Assembly (NCBI GenBank): GCA_049509915.1
Contig: JBEKZL010000037.1
Location: 5,590-69,589 of the forward strand
Direction of reading: 5' to 3'
From: JBEKYD01 sp049509915
GTDB taxonomy: Bacteria; Acidobacteriota; Terriglobia; Bryobacterales; Bryobacteraceae
DNA length: 64,000 nt
Shown: positions 18,446-28,251 of the stretch, in pieces
Layout: every line of letters starts with the position of its first letter
Position numbering within the stretch: position 1 is the first letter of the stretch
Notes under the pieces: generated by a model
Databases searched by the model: none
What the model was told of the DNA's origin: nothing
Seen by the model: the letters and a program-made list of their open reading frames with translations, nothing else
Program-made: the position numbers and the translations under genes

Positions 18446-18648
18446 CTAAGTCCTTTCGTAAGCCCGGAAGCTGTGTTGTAGTTGGCGCCGCAGCTGCCAT
18501 TAACGACGCTGACGAAACCGAAGCTGGCCGCGGTGGCGCCCACGGCGGTGGCGAAGCTGGCAAGGCTGGTGTAGAAAACCGGCCCCGCGCTCAGAGCGCC
18601 TGACGCGGCCGCCAGGCAGACCAGCAGAAGGAACAGTCGTTTGATCAT
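18442..18648 (-). CDS. Small secreted protein, possibly the head of a PEP-CTERM-type protein
   Basis: 68 residues: signal peptide MIKRLFLLLVCLAAASGALSA, then GPVFYTSLASFATAVGATAASFGF, a pattern seen at the mature N-terminus of PEP-CTERM-type proteins, where a beta-sandwich normally follows. Here the frame ends soon afterwards, with its TGA overlapping the ATG of the three-module TIGR03437 gene. Either it is a genuine short leader-like gene coupled to its neighbour, or the truncated beginning of a longer secreted protein. The overlap argues for expression with the downstream gene. Confidence 0.5.
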   Translation of the reverse strand: MIKRLFLLLVCLAAASGALSAGPVFYTSLASFATAVGATAASFGFVSVVNGSCGANYNTASGLTKGLR

Positions 18649-18940
18649 GTCTTATCTCCAAAGGTATTGAATTGCGCGGCGGAGCTGTCCGGTGGGCCTA
18701 TTCGGCGTCAGCCTGGAGCACAAGGGCACTCAAACTGGATTGGCACTAAAATGTCCCGTCCTCTGAGCGCATCCGTCATTGCTGCCTTGCTGCCAAGCTA
18801 CGCGGGGCTGAGGTTGCAAACAAGAAGCCAGGGGTAGTGCTACCGTAGCAAACCTCTATAAGTCATGGTCCCTAAGGGACTTGCGTCGTGCGGAAAAAGC
18901 GGGTAGGCTTAAAGGTCCCAAGGGGCGTACTCTGCCGAAA

Positions 18941-20827
18941 ATGCCGGGGCAATCAGATCTGGACAAACCAGCCAAGGCGGAAACGGCTGTCGAAATCCCG
19001 CGGAATGTGGTGCTGGCGGCGCTCGACAAAGTGGTTGCCAGCCAGGCGTTCGGCAAGGTTGAGAGGCCCGCTCGCTTCCTGCGGTATCTGGTGGAGACGG
19101 CTCTCGGTGGGGAAGGCAAGTTTCTAAAAGAAAGCGTTCTGGGGACGGAGGTTTTCCACCGTCCCGCTTCCTGGGACCCTCGCCTCGACCCGGTCGTCAG
19201 GCAGGAAGCCGCGCGGCTGCGCAAGCGCCTGGCCCGCTACTACCAAACCGATGGAACCCAGGACCAGGTCCGGATCGAGCTGCCGGTGGGCAGTTACGTG
19301 CCCGTGTTTCGATCAAAGCCGGTCGAAATCGAAAGCGCGCCGGTAGTGACCACGCCGGTCGCCGCGCCAACCGTTCAGCGGCGGCTCCCGTGGATGTACG
19401 CGGTGGCCGGAATCCTGTGTATAACGATTGCGGGACTGGCCTGGCGAGCCTTCTCTCCCCGTGAATCGCCGCCCTCGATCGCGGTTCTGCCTTTTGCCAA
19501 CCTCACCGCCGATCCCGCCAATCAGTACTTTTCCGACGGCCTGACCGATGAAATCACCGATTCCCTGGCCCGTCTGAAAACCTTGCGCGTGATCGCCCGG
19601 TCCTCCGCCTTTCAGGTCAGAGGGAGGGCGGCGGATATTCGCGAAGTGGGCCGTTTGCTTCACGTCGCCAATGTGCTCGAAGGAACCGTTGTGCGGTCCG
19701 GTGACCGCGTCAAAATCATCGCCCATCTGGAGCGTGTCTCGGATGGGTCGCTGCTGTGGTCGAACACCTACGAGCGGAGCGCTTCTGATCTGTTGGCGGT
19801 GCAGTCGGAACTGGCGGCCGGTATCGCCGCAAGCCTGCGGCTGGCCGCCGGGGTTCCAGCCGCCCAGCACGTGCCCAAAGCGGAAGCCCATGACCTGGTG
19901 ATGAAGGGCGCCTACGACCTGCAACAGATGACCACCGAGTCGCTGGCGCGAGCCGAGTCGGAGTACCGGCGCGCCATCGGCCTCGACTCCCAGTATGCCA
20001 GGGCATACCTCGGATTAGGCAGCGTGAAATGGGACCAATTCGTAGCCAGGGGCGCCTCCTACCAGACGGAGGCCGAACGGAAAAGCGCCGAGCAGTGGTA
20101 CCGGAAGGCGCTCGAACTGGACCCGGAGTTGTCCCAGGCCCGCGCCCTCATGGCAACTATCGCTATGCAATACGATTGGGATTGGAACCGGGCCGAGAGC
20201 GAGCTTCGATTAGCGGTGGCCGGCCCGTCGAGCGCGGCGGCGGAGAGCTTCTACGCGTTCTTCCTCATCTTTCGCGGGCGTTTCGCGGAAGCCGACCAGC
20301 ACATCCGGAGCATGCTCGATTTGGATCCATACTCGACCGCGACCCTGAATAATCTCGCCGTGGACCGGAACCTGGAAGGGCGCTTCGCGGAAGCGCGCGA
20401 AATCATGCAGCGCCTGGCTGCCCAGTATCCAAACATGATCCAGCCCCAGCAGTTGATTGGCGCAACCTACGTCGAGGAAGGCCATCCGGAGCTGGCTTTG
20501 CCCGTCTTTCGACAACTGAGGGCGCGTTTCCCGCAGGCCTCGATATTCGAGGCGATGGCGGACGCCGCCGCCGGCCGGCGGGATGAAGCGTTGGCGCTGC
20601 TTCGTCCGTACGAGGAAAAGTATCCGAATCCGGACATCTCCATGCACTGGTTCGCGCTGGCCTACGCCCTGATGGGCGATGAAGCGAACGCGATGAAATG
20701 GATGGAGCGGTCGGCGGACCGGCACGAGTGGCAGGCTCTCTCCACCGCCGTGAACCCTGTTTTTGCGCCAATGCGGAATTCGCCCGAATTTCGCGCCCTC
20801 GAGAAGCGCATGGGACTGGCGCGGTAG
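18941..20827 (+). CDS. TolB-like/TPR protein with N-terminal regulatory-type domain
   Basis: 628 residues from ATG 18941 (MPGQSDLDKPAK); an in-frame TTG at 18881 could add 20. The N-terminal domain (about 20-125) has 'ERPARFLRYLVETALGGEG...LKESVLGTEVFHR', the region seen before TolB/TPR modules in many Solibacter proteins. One membrane helix near residues 150-170 (WMYAVAGILCITIAGLAW) is followed by a FlgO/TolB-like domain (SIAVLPFANLTADPANQYFSDGLTDEI), which extends to about 310. Helical TPR repeats run from 320 to the end. The architecture suggests a membrane-anchored sensor or scaffold with periplasmic TPRs. No kinase or output domain is visible. Confidence 0.8.
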   Translation: MPGQSDLDKPAKAETAVEIPRNVVLAALDKVVASQAFGKVERPARFLRYLVETALGGEGKFLKESVLGTEVFHRPASWDPRLDPVVRQEAARLRKRLARYYQTDGTQDQVRIELPVGSYVPVFRSKPVEIESAPVVTTPVAAPTVQRRLPWMYAVAGILCITIAGLAWRAFSPRESPPSIAVLPFANLTADPANQYFSDGLTDEITDSLARLKTLRVIARSSAFQVRGRAADIREVGRLLHVANVLEGTVVRSGDRVKIIAHLERVSDGSLLWSNTYERSASDLLAVQSELAAGIAASLRLAAGVPAAQHVPKAEAHDLVMKGAYDLQQMTTESLARAESEYRRAIGLDSQYARAYLGLGSVKWDQFVARGASYQTEAERKSAEQWYRKALELDPELSQARALMATIAMQYDWDWNRAESELRLAVAGPSSAAAESFYAFFLIFRGRFAEADQHIRSMLDLDPYSTATLNNLAVDRNLEGRFAEAREIMQRLAAQYPNMIQPQQLIGATYVEEGHPELALPVFRQLRARFPQASIFEAMADAAAGRRDEALALLRPYEEKYPNPDISMHWFALAYALMGDEANAMKWMERSADRHEWQALSTAVNPVFAPMRNSPEFRALEKRMGLAR

Positions 20828-20866
20828 GTAACACAACCAATTGCCAGCTGGAACGTATAAACCTAC

Positions 20867-22132
20867 ATGACCAGAGCCGTGCTTTTGCTGTTCTTGCCGG
20901 CGTTCGCGTTGGCGGCGGATGTGACGGGCCAATGGAATGCGCACTTTATTCGGTTCGGAGACGAGTTCGTGGCGGCGCGGGTGGAACTGAAAGCCGACGG
21001 CCGGAAGCTGACGGGGAGCCTGAACGAGCTGAAACTGGAGGGGACCATGGAGGGCGATCGGCTGACGATCACCGCGACCCGCCCAGATCACACGGAATGG
21101 GGCAAGCTGGACGGCCGGGTGCAGGGGGACGACATTACCGGCACGGGCACCCAGGGGCAGGATGAGTTCACATGGAAAGCGCACCGCGCCGCGGAAATTC
21201 ATGCCGCGCCGGAAATCCACAGGTTTGAGCCCAGCGCTTTCCAGCGCGCATTTTCCGGCGCCATTCCGCCAGTGCTGCACATCAACCCGGGCGATACCGT
21301 TGAGACCACCACGGTGGACGCCGGCGGCCGCGATGCCGATGGCGTGAGGCGCTCGATGGGCGGCAATCCGGAAACCGGGCCGTTTTTCGTGGAAGGGGCG
21401 ATGCCGGGGGACACGCTGGCGATCCACTTCGGCCGCATCCGCCTGAACCGCGATTCGGCCGGCAGCGGCGATCGCATCGTTGCCAGCGCCGTCGAAGCGG
21501 GCTACTATCGCGATGCCAAGTTCGACGATAAGTTCAGCAGCGACTGGGCGCTCGACAGGGCGGCGGGGGTCGCCACGCTGGCGAAGCCGACCGAACGGCT
21601 GAAGAACTTCAAGGTGAACCTGCAGCCCATGCTCGGGTGTGTGGGCGTGGCGCCCCCGGGTAATCAATCTTTCGACGCCGGGTGGCTGGGATCGTGGGGC
21701 GGGAACATGGATTACAGCGGGCTGAGGGAAGGAGTGACGGTGTACCTACCGGTCTATCGGGAGGGCGCGCTGCTGTTCGTCGGCGATGGGCACGCGGTCG
21801 AAGGCGACGGGGAGCTGAACGGAGACGCGCTGGAAACTTCGATGGAGGTGGAGTTCACCGTCGACCTGGTTCGCGGCAAGAGCACGCAGGGACCGCGGTT
21901 TGAAGACGCGGAATACCTGATGGCATCGGGCATTGCCGGGTCGCTGACGGACGCTTTGCAGCAAGCCACCACCGAACTGGCGCGCTGGCTCGAACGCGAC
22001 TATAAGCTCTCGGCGAACGAATCGAACATCGTGCTGGGGACCTCGATCCGCTACGACATTGCAGAGGTGGTGGATCCGCAGGTTCACGTCGTGGCGAAGG
22101 TGAGCAAGGCAGCGCTGGCAACGCTTCAGTAG
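20867..22132 (+). CDS. Acetamidase/formamidase family protein, exported
   Basis: 421 residues. Signal peptide [16 protein letters not shown], then a small beta domain (about 20-105) resembling lipocalin-like 'extra' regions, followed by the acetamidase/formamidase (FmdA_AmdA) fold from about 120. Landmarks are [18 protein letters not shown], a [19 protein letters not shown] motif, [31 protein letters not shown] and [18 protein letters not shown]. Family members hydrolyse short amides to carboxylate and ammonia. The secreted location is unusual compared with cytoplasmic FmdA. A DJ-1/PfpI gene follows after 49 bases and may be cotranscribed. Confidence 0.85.
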   Translation: MTRAVLLLFLPAFALAADVTGQWNAHFIRFGDEFVAARVELKADGRKLTGSLNELKLEGTMEGDRLTITATRPDHTEWGKLDGRVQGDDITGTGTQGQDEFTWKAHRAAEIHAAPEIHRFEPSAFQRAFSGAIPPVLHINPGDTVETTTVDAGGRDADGVRRSMGGNPETGPFFVEGAMPGDTLAIHFGRIRLNRDSAGSGDRIVASAVEAGYYRDAKFDDKFSSDWALDRAAGVATLAKPTERLKNFKVNLQPMLGCVGVAPPGNQSFDAGWLGSWGGNMDYSGLREGVTVYLPVYREGALLFVGDGHAVEGDGELNGDALETSMEVEFTVDLVRGKSTQGPRFEDAEYLMASGIAGSLTDALQQATTELARWLERDYKLSANESNIVLGTSIRYDIAEVVDPQVHVVAKVSKAALATLQ

Positions 22133-22181
22133 CGCACCCTTCCAAAATTCAAAAGGTGCGAACATAGCCTCAGGAGACCTG

Positions 22182-22763
22182 ATGGCTACCAAGAGACTAC
22201 TGATGCTGGTCGGCGATTACGTGGAAGATTACGAAGCGATGGTCCCGTTCCAGGCGCTTCTGATGGTGGGGCACATTGTGCATGCGGTCTGTCCGAACAA
22301 GCGGGCGGGCGATTCGGTGCGGACCGCCATCCACGATTTCGAGGGAGACCAGACCTACAGCGAGAAGCGCGGTCACAACTTCGCTCTGAACGCCAGCTTC
22401 GACGAAGTTCGCCCCGAGGATTACGACGGGCTGGTGATGCCCGGCGGGCGGGCGCCGGAGTACCTGCGGCTCAATCCGCGCGTGATTGAAATCGTGCGTC
22501 ACTTCGCCGATTCCGGTAAACCGATCGCCGCCATCTGTCATGCGGCACAGATTCTCGCCGCGGCGGGCGTGCTGCGGGGCAAATCGTGCAGTTGCTATCC
22601 GGCCGTGGGCCCGGAGGTCGTCGCCGCCGGAGGTACGTACGCGAATATCGCGATCGATCAGGCGTGCACCAGCGGGACGCTGGTGACGGCACCGGCATGG
22701 CCAGCCCACCCGGCCTGGATTGCCCAATTTCTGACGGTTCTGGGAACACGGATCGAGCCATAA
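22182..22763 (+). CDS. DJ-1/PfpI family protein
   Basis: 193 residues, cytoplasmic. Typical DJ-1/PfpI core: [20 protein letters not shown] at the N-terminus, a middle [16 protein letters not shown] and the nucleophile elbow [14 protein letters not shown] near residue 120 with the conserved Cys followed by His. Members act as proteases, glyoxalases or chaperones; which applies here cannot be told. The length is normal. An AGGAGA sits about seven bases before the ATG. It lies just downstream of the acetamidase gene; a family B palindrome follows its stop. Confidence 0.9.
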   Translation: MATKRLLMLVGDYVEDYEAMVPFQALLMVGHIVHAVCPNKRAGDSVRTAIHDFEGDQTYSEKRGHNFALNASFDEVRPEDYDGLVMPGGRAPEYLRLNPRVIEIVRHFADSGKPIAAICHAAQILAAAGVLRGKSCSCYPAVGPEVVAAGGTYANIAIDQACTSGTLVTAPAWPAHPAWIAQFLTVLGTRIEP

Positions 22764-22788
22764 GGAGCCTTTAAGCATTTCAGATCCT

Positions 22789-22868
22789 AGCCACAGATGA
22801 ACACAGATAAACACAGATAAATCCTTTTTGATTTCTTTATCCGTGTTCATCTGTGTTCATCTGTGGCT
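22789..22868. repeat. Palindromic repeat family B, copy 1
   Basis: Left arm agccacagatgaacacagat (22789-22808) and right arm atctgtgttcatctgtggct (22849-22868) are perfect reverse complements over 20 bases. Between them lies a second, similar repeat pair (aaacacagataaa / tttatccgtgttc). A second copy is at 35401-35490. It lies between the DJ-1 gene and the dipeptide epimerase gene. Confidence 0.95.
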
Positions 22869-22914
22869 GTATTTCTTCACTCCTTCTGCTCTGAAGGGGG
22901 AAACAGGAGTCTCA

Positions 22915-24015
22915 ATGAATCGTCGGAGTTTTGTGAAAGCGGCGGCATCGGTGACAGCGGCCGCTTCCGCGGAAGCCTTAGCGGCACCGCCGGCGGCGGC
23001 CACTCTGGAAGCCAGGATTGTCCGTCTGAACCTGCAGCACGTCTGGACCACCACCATGTCGTCCAGCCAGTACCGCGACACGCTGCACACCAGTTTCACC
23101 CGCGACGGCATCACCGGGCATGGCGAAGGCGCACCCATCGTGCGCTATCACGAGGACGCGGTCTCGGCGCAGAAGGCGGCGGAAAGCGTGCGCGAGGTGC
23201 TGCTCGCGGCCGACCCCATGCAGTTCACCAAGACGATGGCGGAGATCTTCCGGCGCGTTTCCGGCGCGTGGGCGGCGAAGGCGGCGCTCGATATCGCGCT
23301 AATGGATTGGGTCGGGCAGAAGCTCGGCATCCCGCTGTACTCCTACTTCGGCCTGGACCCGCGGGACGCGCCCGTAACCACTTTTTCCATCGGCATCGAC
23401 ACTCCCGAAATCACCCGGCAGAAGACCAGGGAAGCGGCCGATTTCCCGGTGTTGAAAGTGAAGGTGGGGCTGGCCACGGACGAGCCGACCATCGAGGCCG
23501 TCCGCAGCGTGACCGACAAGCCGTTGCGGGTGGATGCCAACGAAGGCTGGAAAGATAAAGAAGAAGCCGTCCGCAAGATCAACTGGCTGGAAAAGCACGG
23601 GGTGGAATTCATCGAGCAACCCATGCCGGCCGAGATGCTGGAAGAGACGCGGTGGGTGAGGAGCCGGGTACACATTCCGATCATCGCCGACGAAGCTTGC
23701 CAGCGCGCCTCGGATATCCCGAAGCTGAAGGATTGTTTCGACGGCGTCAACGTCAAACTGGACAAGAGCGGCGGCGTGCTGGAGGCGTATCGCATGATCG
23801 CCATCGCCAAATCGCTGGGCATGCGCACGATGCTCGGCTGCATGGTTTCCAGTTCGGTAAGCGTGACGGCGGCGGCGCACCTTTCGCCGCTGGTGGACTA
23901 CGCCGATCTGGACGGCAACCTGCTGATCTCGAACGACCCGTTCCGGGGCGTGAGGGTGGAAAAAGGGAAGCTGATACTGCCGCGGGGTCCCGGGCTGGGA
24001 TTGACGGCGGCATGA
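22915..24015 (+). CDS. Tat-exported dipeptide epimerase (enolase superfamily)
   Basis: 366 residues from ATG 22915. The N-terminus MNRRSFVKAAASVTAAASAEALA is a twin-arginine signal. The enolase-superfamily barrel follows: catalytic Lys pair in LKVKVGL near residue 180, metal ligands VDANE (D), IEQPM (E) and ADEAC (D), and second Lys in NVKLDKSGG near 280. This matches the L-Ala-D/L-Glu epimerase group, with D at the end of the barrel. Such enzymes invert one residue of dipeptides, often from peptidoglycan. An earlier ATG at 22828 would read through the family B repeat and is not used. An exported form is unusual. Confidence 0.87.
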   Translation: MNRRSFVKAAASVTAAASAEALAAPPAAATLEARIVRLNLQHVWTTTMSSSQYRDTLHTSFTRDGITGHGEGAPIVRYHEDAVSAQKAAESVREVLLAADPMQFTKTMAEIFRRVSGAWAAKAALDIALMDWVGQKLGIPLYSYFGLDPRDAPVTTFSIGIDTPEITRQKTREAADFPVLKVKVGLATDEPTIEAVRSVTDKPLRVDANEGWKDKEEAVRKINWLEKHGVEFIEQPMPAEMLEETRWVRSRVHIPIIADEACQRASDIPKLKDCFDGVNVKLDKSGGVLEAYRMIAIAKSLGMRTMLGCMVSSSVSVTAAAHLSPLVDYADLDGNLLISNDPFRGVRVEKGKLILPRGPGLGLTAA

Positions 24016-24112
24016 TGCAAAGACAGACCACGCAAGCCGATGGTCTGTCCCACAGAATTGCGTGCGCCGCGAAAATCACTGTCGCGGCCACAGAATCTGA
24101 CAGCAATACTAT

Positions 24113-25132
24113 TTATGTGCCTACATAGCGCGCGTAGAGGCTGCGGGCTACGCCGATATCGCCGGTGCCTTTGACGATGGCGCGGCCGTCGGGGAAAATA
24201 GTGAGTTCGTAGGACGGGGGGAAAAAGCGCAGGACAAATTCATTGGCACGCACTTCTCCGAGCGGCTCCAGGCGGGCGCGTAGGTTGCCGAGATCGAGCG
24301 GGCGTTCGCGTTCATTGATCTGCACGGCGTTGCGGCCGCACAAGACGGCGGGCGGGCGGGGCGAAGGCTCCAGGTAGGGAAACTCGCGCCGGGCGCAGGC
24401 GGGGCATTCGGAATCGCGCACGACTTCGACTTGGCGGATGGCGCCGCTCCACACATCCGCGGTGGTGATGACGGCGCGAACCTGGGCGCCGTTACCGGAG
24501 AGGATCTTGAGGGCGTCGGCCACCTGCAGCGAAGCAACCAGGGAAACCACGGCGTTGAGGATGCCGCTGGTTTCGCAGGTAGGCTGGGCGCCCGAGGGCG
24601 GATCGGGATAGATGCAGCGGAGGCATGGGGTGCGGCCGGGGATCACGGGCATGGTCAACCCATAGCTGCCCACGGCCGCGCCATAAAGCCAGGGGATTCC
24701 GCGGCTGACGGCAAAATCGTTGATCAGATAGCGGGTGTCGAAGTTATCGGTGCCATCGAGGATCAGGTCCACCCCGGCCACGAGTTCGGCAATATTGGAG
24801 GCGGTAAGGTCGGCAATTATGCCGCGTACCTCGACGGAGGAATTGATGCGGCCGAGGGCGCGGGCGGCGGCGGCGGCTTTGGGGAGGGACTCGGCGGCAT
24901 CGGTTTCTTCGAACAGCCACTGGCGCTGCAAGTTGCCCGGTTCGACGTAGTCGCGGTCGATAACGCTGAGGCGCCCCACTCCGGCGCGGGCCAGCGCAGC
25001 GGCGTGGAAGCTGCCCAGGGCGCCGGCGCCGACGATGGCGACGTGTGCGCGGAGTAGAGCGTCCTGGCCATTTTCACCGATGCCGGCGAACAGGATCTGG
25101 CGGGAATAGCGCAGCCTTTCGGCGGGGGTCAT
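24113..25132 (-). CDS. ThiF/MoeB/HesA-family adenylyltransferase
   Basis: 339 residues from ATG 25132 (MTPAERLRYSRQILFAGIG). An E1-like fold: nucleotide loop VGAGALGSFHAAALARAG near 35-52, VIDRDYVEPGNLQRQ, the conserved DGTDNFDTRYLINDFAV near 130, and two Cys pairs for Zn (CLRCIYPD near 185 and CPACARREFP near 260). Members activate the C-terminal Gly of a sulfur carrier such as MoaD or ThiS. The C-terminal 80 residues contain INERERPLDLGNLRARLEPLG, LRFFPPSYELTIFPDGRAIVKGTGD, which looks like a rhodanese-free extension. No carrier gene is adjacent, so thiamine and molybdopterin roles cannot be separated. Confidence 0.87.
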   Translation of the reverse strand: MTPAERLRYSRQILFAGIGENGQDALLRAHVAIVGAGALGSFHAAALARAGVGRLSVIDRDYVEPGNLQRQWLFEETDAAESLPKAAAAARALGRINSSVEVRGIIADLTASNIAELVAGVDLILDGTDNFDTRYLINDFAVSRGIPWLYGAAVGSYGLTMPVIPGRTPCLRCIYPDPPSGAQPTCETSGILNAVVSLVASLQVADALKILSGNGAQVRAVITTADVWSGAIRQVEVVRDSECPACARREFPYLEPSPRPPAVLCGRNAVQINERERPLDLGNLRARLEPLGEVRANEFVLRFFPPSYELTIFPDGRAIVKGTGDIGVARSLYARYVGT

Positions 25133-25255
25133 GTGCCGATGGTAACAAGTGCCGGGAAGATCGTATGCCGTTCGGGCGCAAAGCAGGGGCAGGGTAAACC
25201 AAGCCTCACCCGGCAGCCGCTGGTAACAAAGTTGCTTTGAATCGCTTACGCTATT

Positions 25256-28228
25256 ATGAGTTTGGTGCGCCGCCTGCTTGGGTCGATGCTTCTCGGGTTT
25301 TCTCTCATAGCGGTCGCGCTGCCGGCTGCCGCGCAGATGGCGGCGTTCGAGGGAAAACGGATCGTCACCATCCAGTTCGACCCGGTGAAGCAGCCGCTGG
25401 AGGCGTCCGATATCGAGCGGATCCTGCCACTCAAGAGCGGGCAGTTGCTGACGGGGGAAAATGTTCGCGCCAGCATCGAAAGGCTGTTCGCTACCGGGTG
25501 CTACGCCGATATCCAGGTGGACGCGGAAGCGAATGGCGAAGGCGTGGTGGTGCGCTTCCTGACTAAGAACAGTTGGTTTATCGGCCATGTCTTCGTCACC
25601 GGCGCGGTCTCTAGCCCGCCCAACGCGGCGCAATTGGCCAACGCGGCACAACTGGAATTGGGACAGCCTTACACGCAGAAGAACCTGGACGACGCGCTGG
25701 CGAATCAGCGCCGGCTGCTGGAATCGAACGGGCTGTACGATGCCGCGATTCAGCCCGTCGTCCGTTGGAACGACGACTATCAACAGGTCGAGGTGCATTT
25801 CGAGATATCGAGCGGGCGCCGTGCGCGCTTCACCACACCCGTGCTGAAGGGCGACCTCCAAATGCCGGCCGAGCGTATTATCAAGGCTGCCAGGTTTCGG
25901 CGATGGATCATCCATACCTGGAAACCGGTGACGGATGCGCGGCTGCGAGACGCGCTCGAAACGATTCGCTCGCTGTACCAAAAGCAACGCCGTCTGGAAG
26001 CCAAGGTGTCAATGGAATCGGTGGCTCATAACGCCGAAGACAACACCGTCCGGCCGACTCTCCAAATCGATGCCGGGCCGCGCATCCAGATCCAAACCAC
26101 GGGCGCCAAGGTTTCGAACGGAAAGTTGTCGGAGTACATACCCGTGTTCGAGGAGCACAGCATCGACAACGACCTCCTGGCGGAAGGAACCCACAACCTG
26201 CAGGATTACTTTCAGTCGGCGGGCTATTTCGACGCGGGTGTGAAGGTTCAGCCGGAAACCGTTGCCGATGGGGTGGCGACGATCAACTACGACATTGCGC
26301 GCGGGCCGGCCCACAAGCTGGTGCGGATCGACATCACCGGGAATCGTTATTTCGATACGGAAACCATCCGCGAGCGCCTGTTTCTGCGCACGGCGACATT
26401 TCTTCAGTTCCCGCACGGGCGCTACAGCCGCAACCTGCTCAGCCGCGACGAGGAGGCGATCGCGAATCTGTACCAGTCCAACGGCTTTCGGGACGTGAAA
26501 GTATCTCACGAAATCCGCGACGGTTATGGGGGCAAGGCGGGTAACATGGCGATTACGATCGCGATCGAGGAGGGTCCGCAGTATTTCATCGGCGGCCTGG
26601 AAGTGGAAGGAATCGAGCACCTCGACAAAGCCAAGGTGACCGCGCAGCTCAGCTCCATCGCCGGCCAGCCTTTCAGCGAATTCAGCGTGGCGGTGGACCG
26701 CGATGCGATTCTGGCTCAGTATTTCGACAAGGGATTTCCCAACGCCACCTTCGAGTGGAGTTCCAAGCCCGCGGCCAAGCCGCAAACCATCGATTTGCAG
26801 TACTCGATTCATGAAGGCAGCCAGCAGTTCGTTCGCCAGGTGCTGTTCAATCCGGACGGGCTGCGCCACACCCGGCCCGGCCTGGTGTACCGCAACCTGC
26901 AATTGAATCCCGGCGATCCGCTTTCGCCCACCGCGGTGACCGACACGCAGCGCAAGCTGTATGACCTGGGGATTTTCGCGAGGGTAGATACGGCGATCCA
27001 GGATCCGGACGGGGAGATCGACGACAAATACGTGCTGTACGACCTGGAGGAAGCCAGACGATACTCGTTTTCGTGGGGCGTGGGCGCGGAGTTCGCCCGC
27101 ATCGGTGGTTGCGAGTATTGCCTGGATGCACCGGCCGGACAAACCGGTTTTTCGCCGCGGTTTTCGTTCGGCGTCACGCGTGAAAACCTGTGGGGCGACG
27201 CTCACACCATCAGCCTGCGCACGCGCATTTCGACGCTCGAACAGTTGGGCCTGTTGACTTATAGCTGGCCGCGTTTCGACGGCAACGGCCACCTGGCGGT
27301 TTCCTTCACCGCGCTTTATGAAGCGTCGCGCGACGTGCGCACCTTCGACTACAAGCGCGAAGAGGGCTCCATGCAGTTGCAGCAGCGGGTGGGCAAATCG
27401 CTGACGTTTCACTACCGCTACACCAACCGGCGGGTGAGCGTGAGCAACCTGAAAATCACCCCGGACATCGTGCCGCTATTGTCGCAGCCGGTGCGGCTCG
27501 GGCTGATCGAAGGCGATATGATTCAGGACCGGCGCGACGATCCGGTGGACCCTCACCGCGGGATCTACAACACGGTCAGCCTGGGGATGGCGGAGCACTT
27601 CCTGGGCTCGCAGCGCGACTACGTGAAGCTGTTGGTCCGCAATTCGACCTACCATCCGCTGGGCAAGCGCTTCGTGCTGGCGCGCAGCACGCAGTTCGGG
27701 GAAATCTATTCGTTCGACAACGGAGTGAACACCGCCGAGGCCATCCCGCTGCCGGAGCGCTTCTTCAGCGGAGGCGACAGTTCGGACCGCGGATTTCCGG
27801 AATACCAGGCCGGGCCGCGCGACCCCGAAACCGGGTTCCCCATCGGTGGTACGGCGCTGTTCTTCAACCAGACCGAACTGAGGTTCCCGCTGATCGGCGA
27901 AAATATAGGCTTGGTGCTGTTCCACGATTTCGGCAATACGTTCAGCAGCCTGGGCGACTTTTCTTTTCGCGTAAGCCAGCACGGCGAGCAGGATTTCAAT
28001 TACATGGTACACGCGGCGGGTTTCGGAATTCGCTACCGGACGCCGGTGGGCCCGTTGCGGGCGGATTTCGCCTATAGCATCAACCCGCCGAAGTTCTATG
28101 GATTCAGCGGCACCGAGCAGGACCTGGTGAACGCCGGCGTGAATCCCTGCTCGTCGGTGCCGAACTACTGCAACACGCAGAGCGTGAGCCATTTTCAATT
28201 CTTTTTCTCGATAGGACAGACGTTTTGA
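25256..28228 (+). CDS. Omp85-family outer membrane assembly protein (BamA/TamA-like)
   Basis: 990 residues. Signal peptide MSLVRRLLGSMLLGFSLIAVALPAAAQ, then several POTRA domains (about 35-600). The C-terminal beta-barrel starts near residue 605 (ARRYSFSWGVGAEF). The loop motif GGDSSDRGFPEYQ near 840 corresponds to the conserved VRGF/Y loop of Omp85 proteins. The last residues FSIGQTF end in Phe as in outer-membrane beta signals. It heads an operon with a periplasmic chaperone-like gene and a TamB homologue, so a TamA-like partner of TamB is likely; a BamA role cannot be excluded. Its stop is followed by a family C palindrome. Confidence 0.9.
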   Translation: MSLVRRLLGSMLLGFSLIAVALPAAAQMAAFEGKRIVTIQFDPVKQPLEASDIERILPLKSGQLLTGENVRASIERLFATGCYADIQVDAEANGEGVVVRFLTKNSWFIGHVFVTGAVSSPPNAAQLANAAQLELGQPYTQKNLDDALANQRRLLESNGLYDAAIQPVVRWNDDYQQVEVHFEISSGRRARFTTPVLKGDLQMPAERIIKAARFRRWIIHTWKPVTDARLRDALETIRSLYQKQRRLEAKVSMESVAHNAEDNTVRPTLQIDAGPRIQIQTTGAKVSNGKLSEYIPVFEEHSIDNDLLAEGTHNLQDYFQSAGYFDAGVKVQPETVADGVATINYDIARGPAHKLVRIDITGNRYFDTETIRERLFLRTATFLQFPHGRYSRNLLSRDEEAIANLYQSNGFRDVKVSHEIRDGYGGKAGNMAITIAIEEGPQYFIGGLEVEGIEHLDKAKVTAQLSSIAGQPFSEFSVAVDRDAILAQYFDKGFPNATFEWSSKPAAKPQTIDLQYSIHEGSQQFVRQVLFNPDGLRHTRPGLVYRNLQLNPGDPLSPTAVTDTQRKLYDLGIFARVDTAIQDPDGEIDDKYVLYDLEEARRYSFSWGVGAEFARIGGCEYCLDAPAGQTGFSPRFSFGVTRENLWGDAHTISLRTRISTLEQLGLLTYSWPRFDGNGHLAVSFTALYEASRDVRTFDYKREEGSMQLQQRVGKSLTFHYRYTNRRVSVSNLKITPDIVPLLSQPVRLGLIEGDMIQDRRDDPVDPHRGIYNTVSLGMAEHFLGSQRDYVKLLVRNSTYHPLGKRFVLARSTQFGEIYSFDNGVNTAEAIPLPERFFSGGDSSDRGFPEYQAGPRDPETGFPIGGTALFFNQTELRFPLIGENIGLVLFHDFGNTFSSLGDFSFRVSQHGEQDFNYMVHAAGFGIRYRTPVGPLRADFAYSINPPKFYGFSGTEQDLVNAGVNPCSSVPNYCNTQSVSHFQFFFSIGQTF

Positions 28229-28251
28229 AAGGGCGCGGACACAAGGCTTTT

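Noticed and set aside
20210..21667. 485-residue minus-strand frame
   Set aside because: It spans the end of the TolB/TPR gene and the start of the acetamidase gene, both clearly coding on the plus strand.
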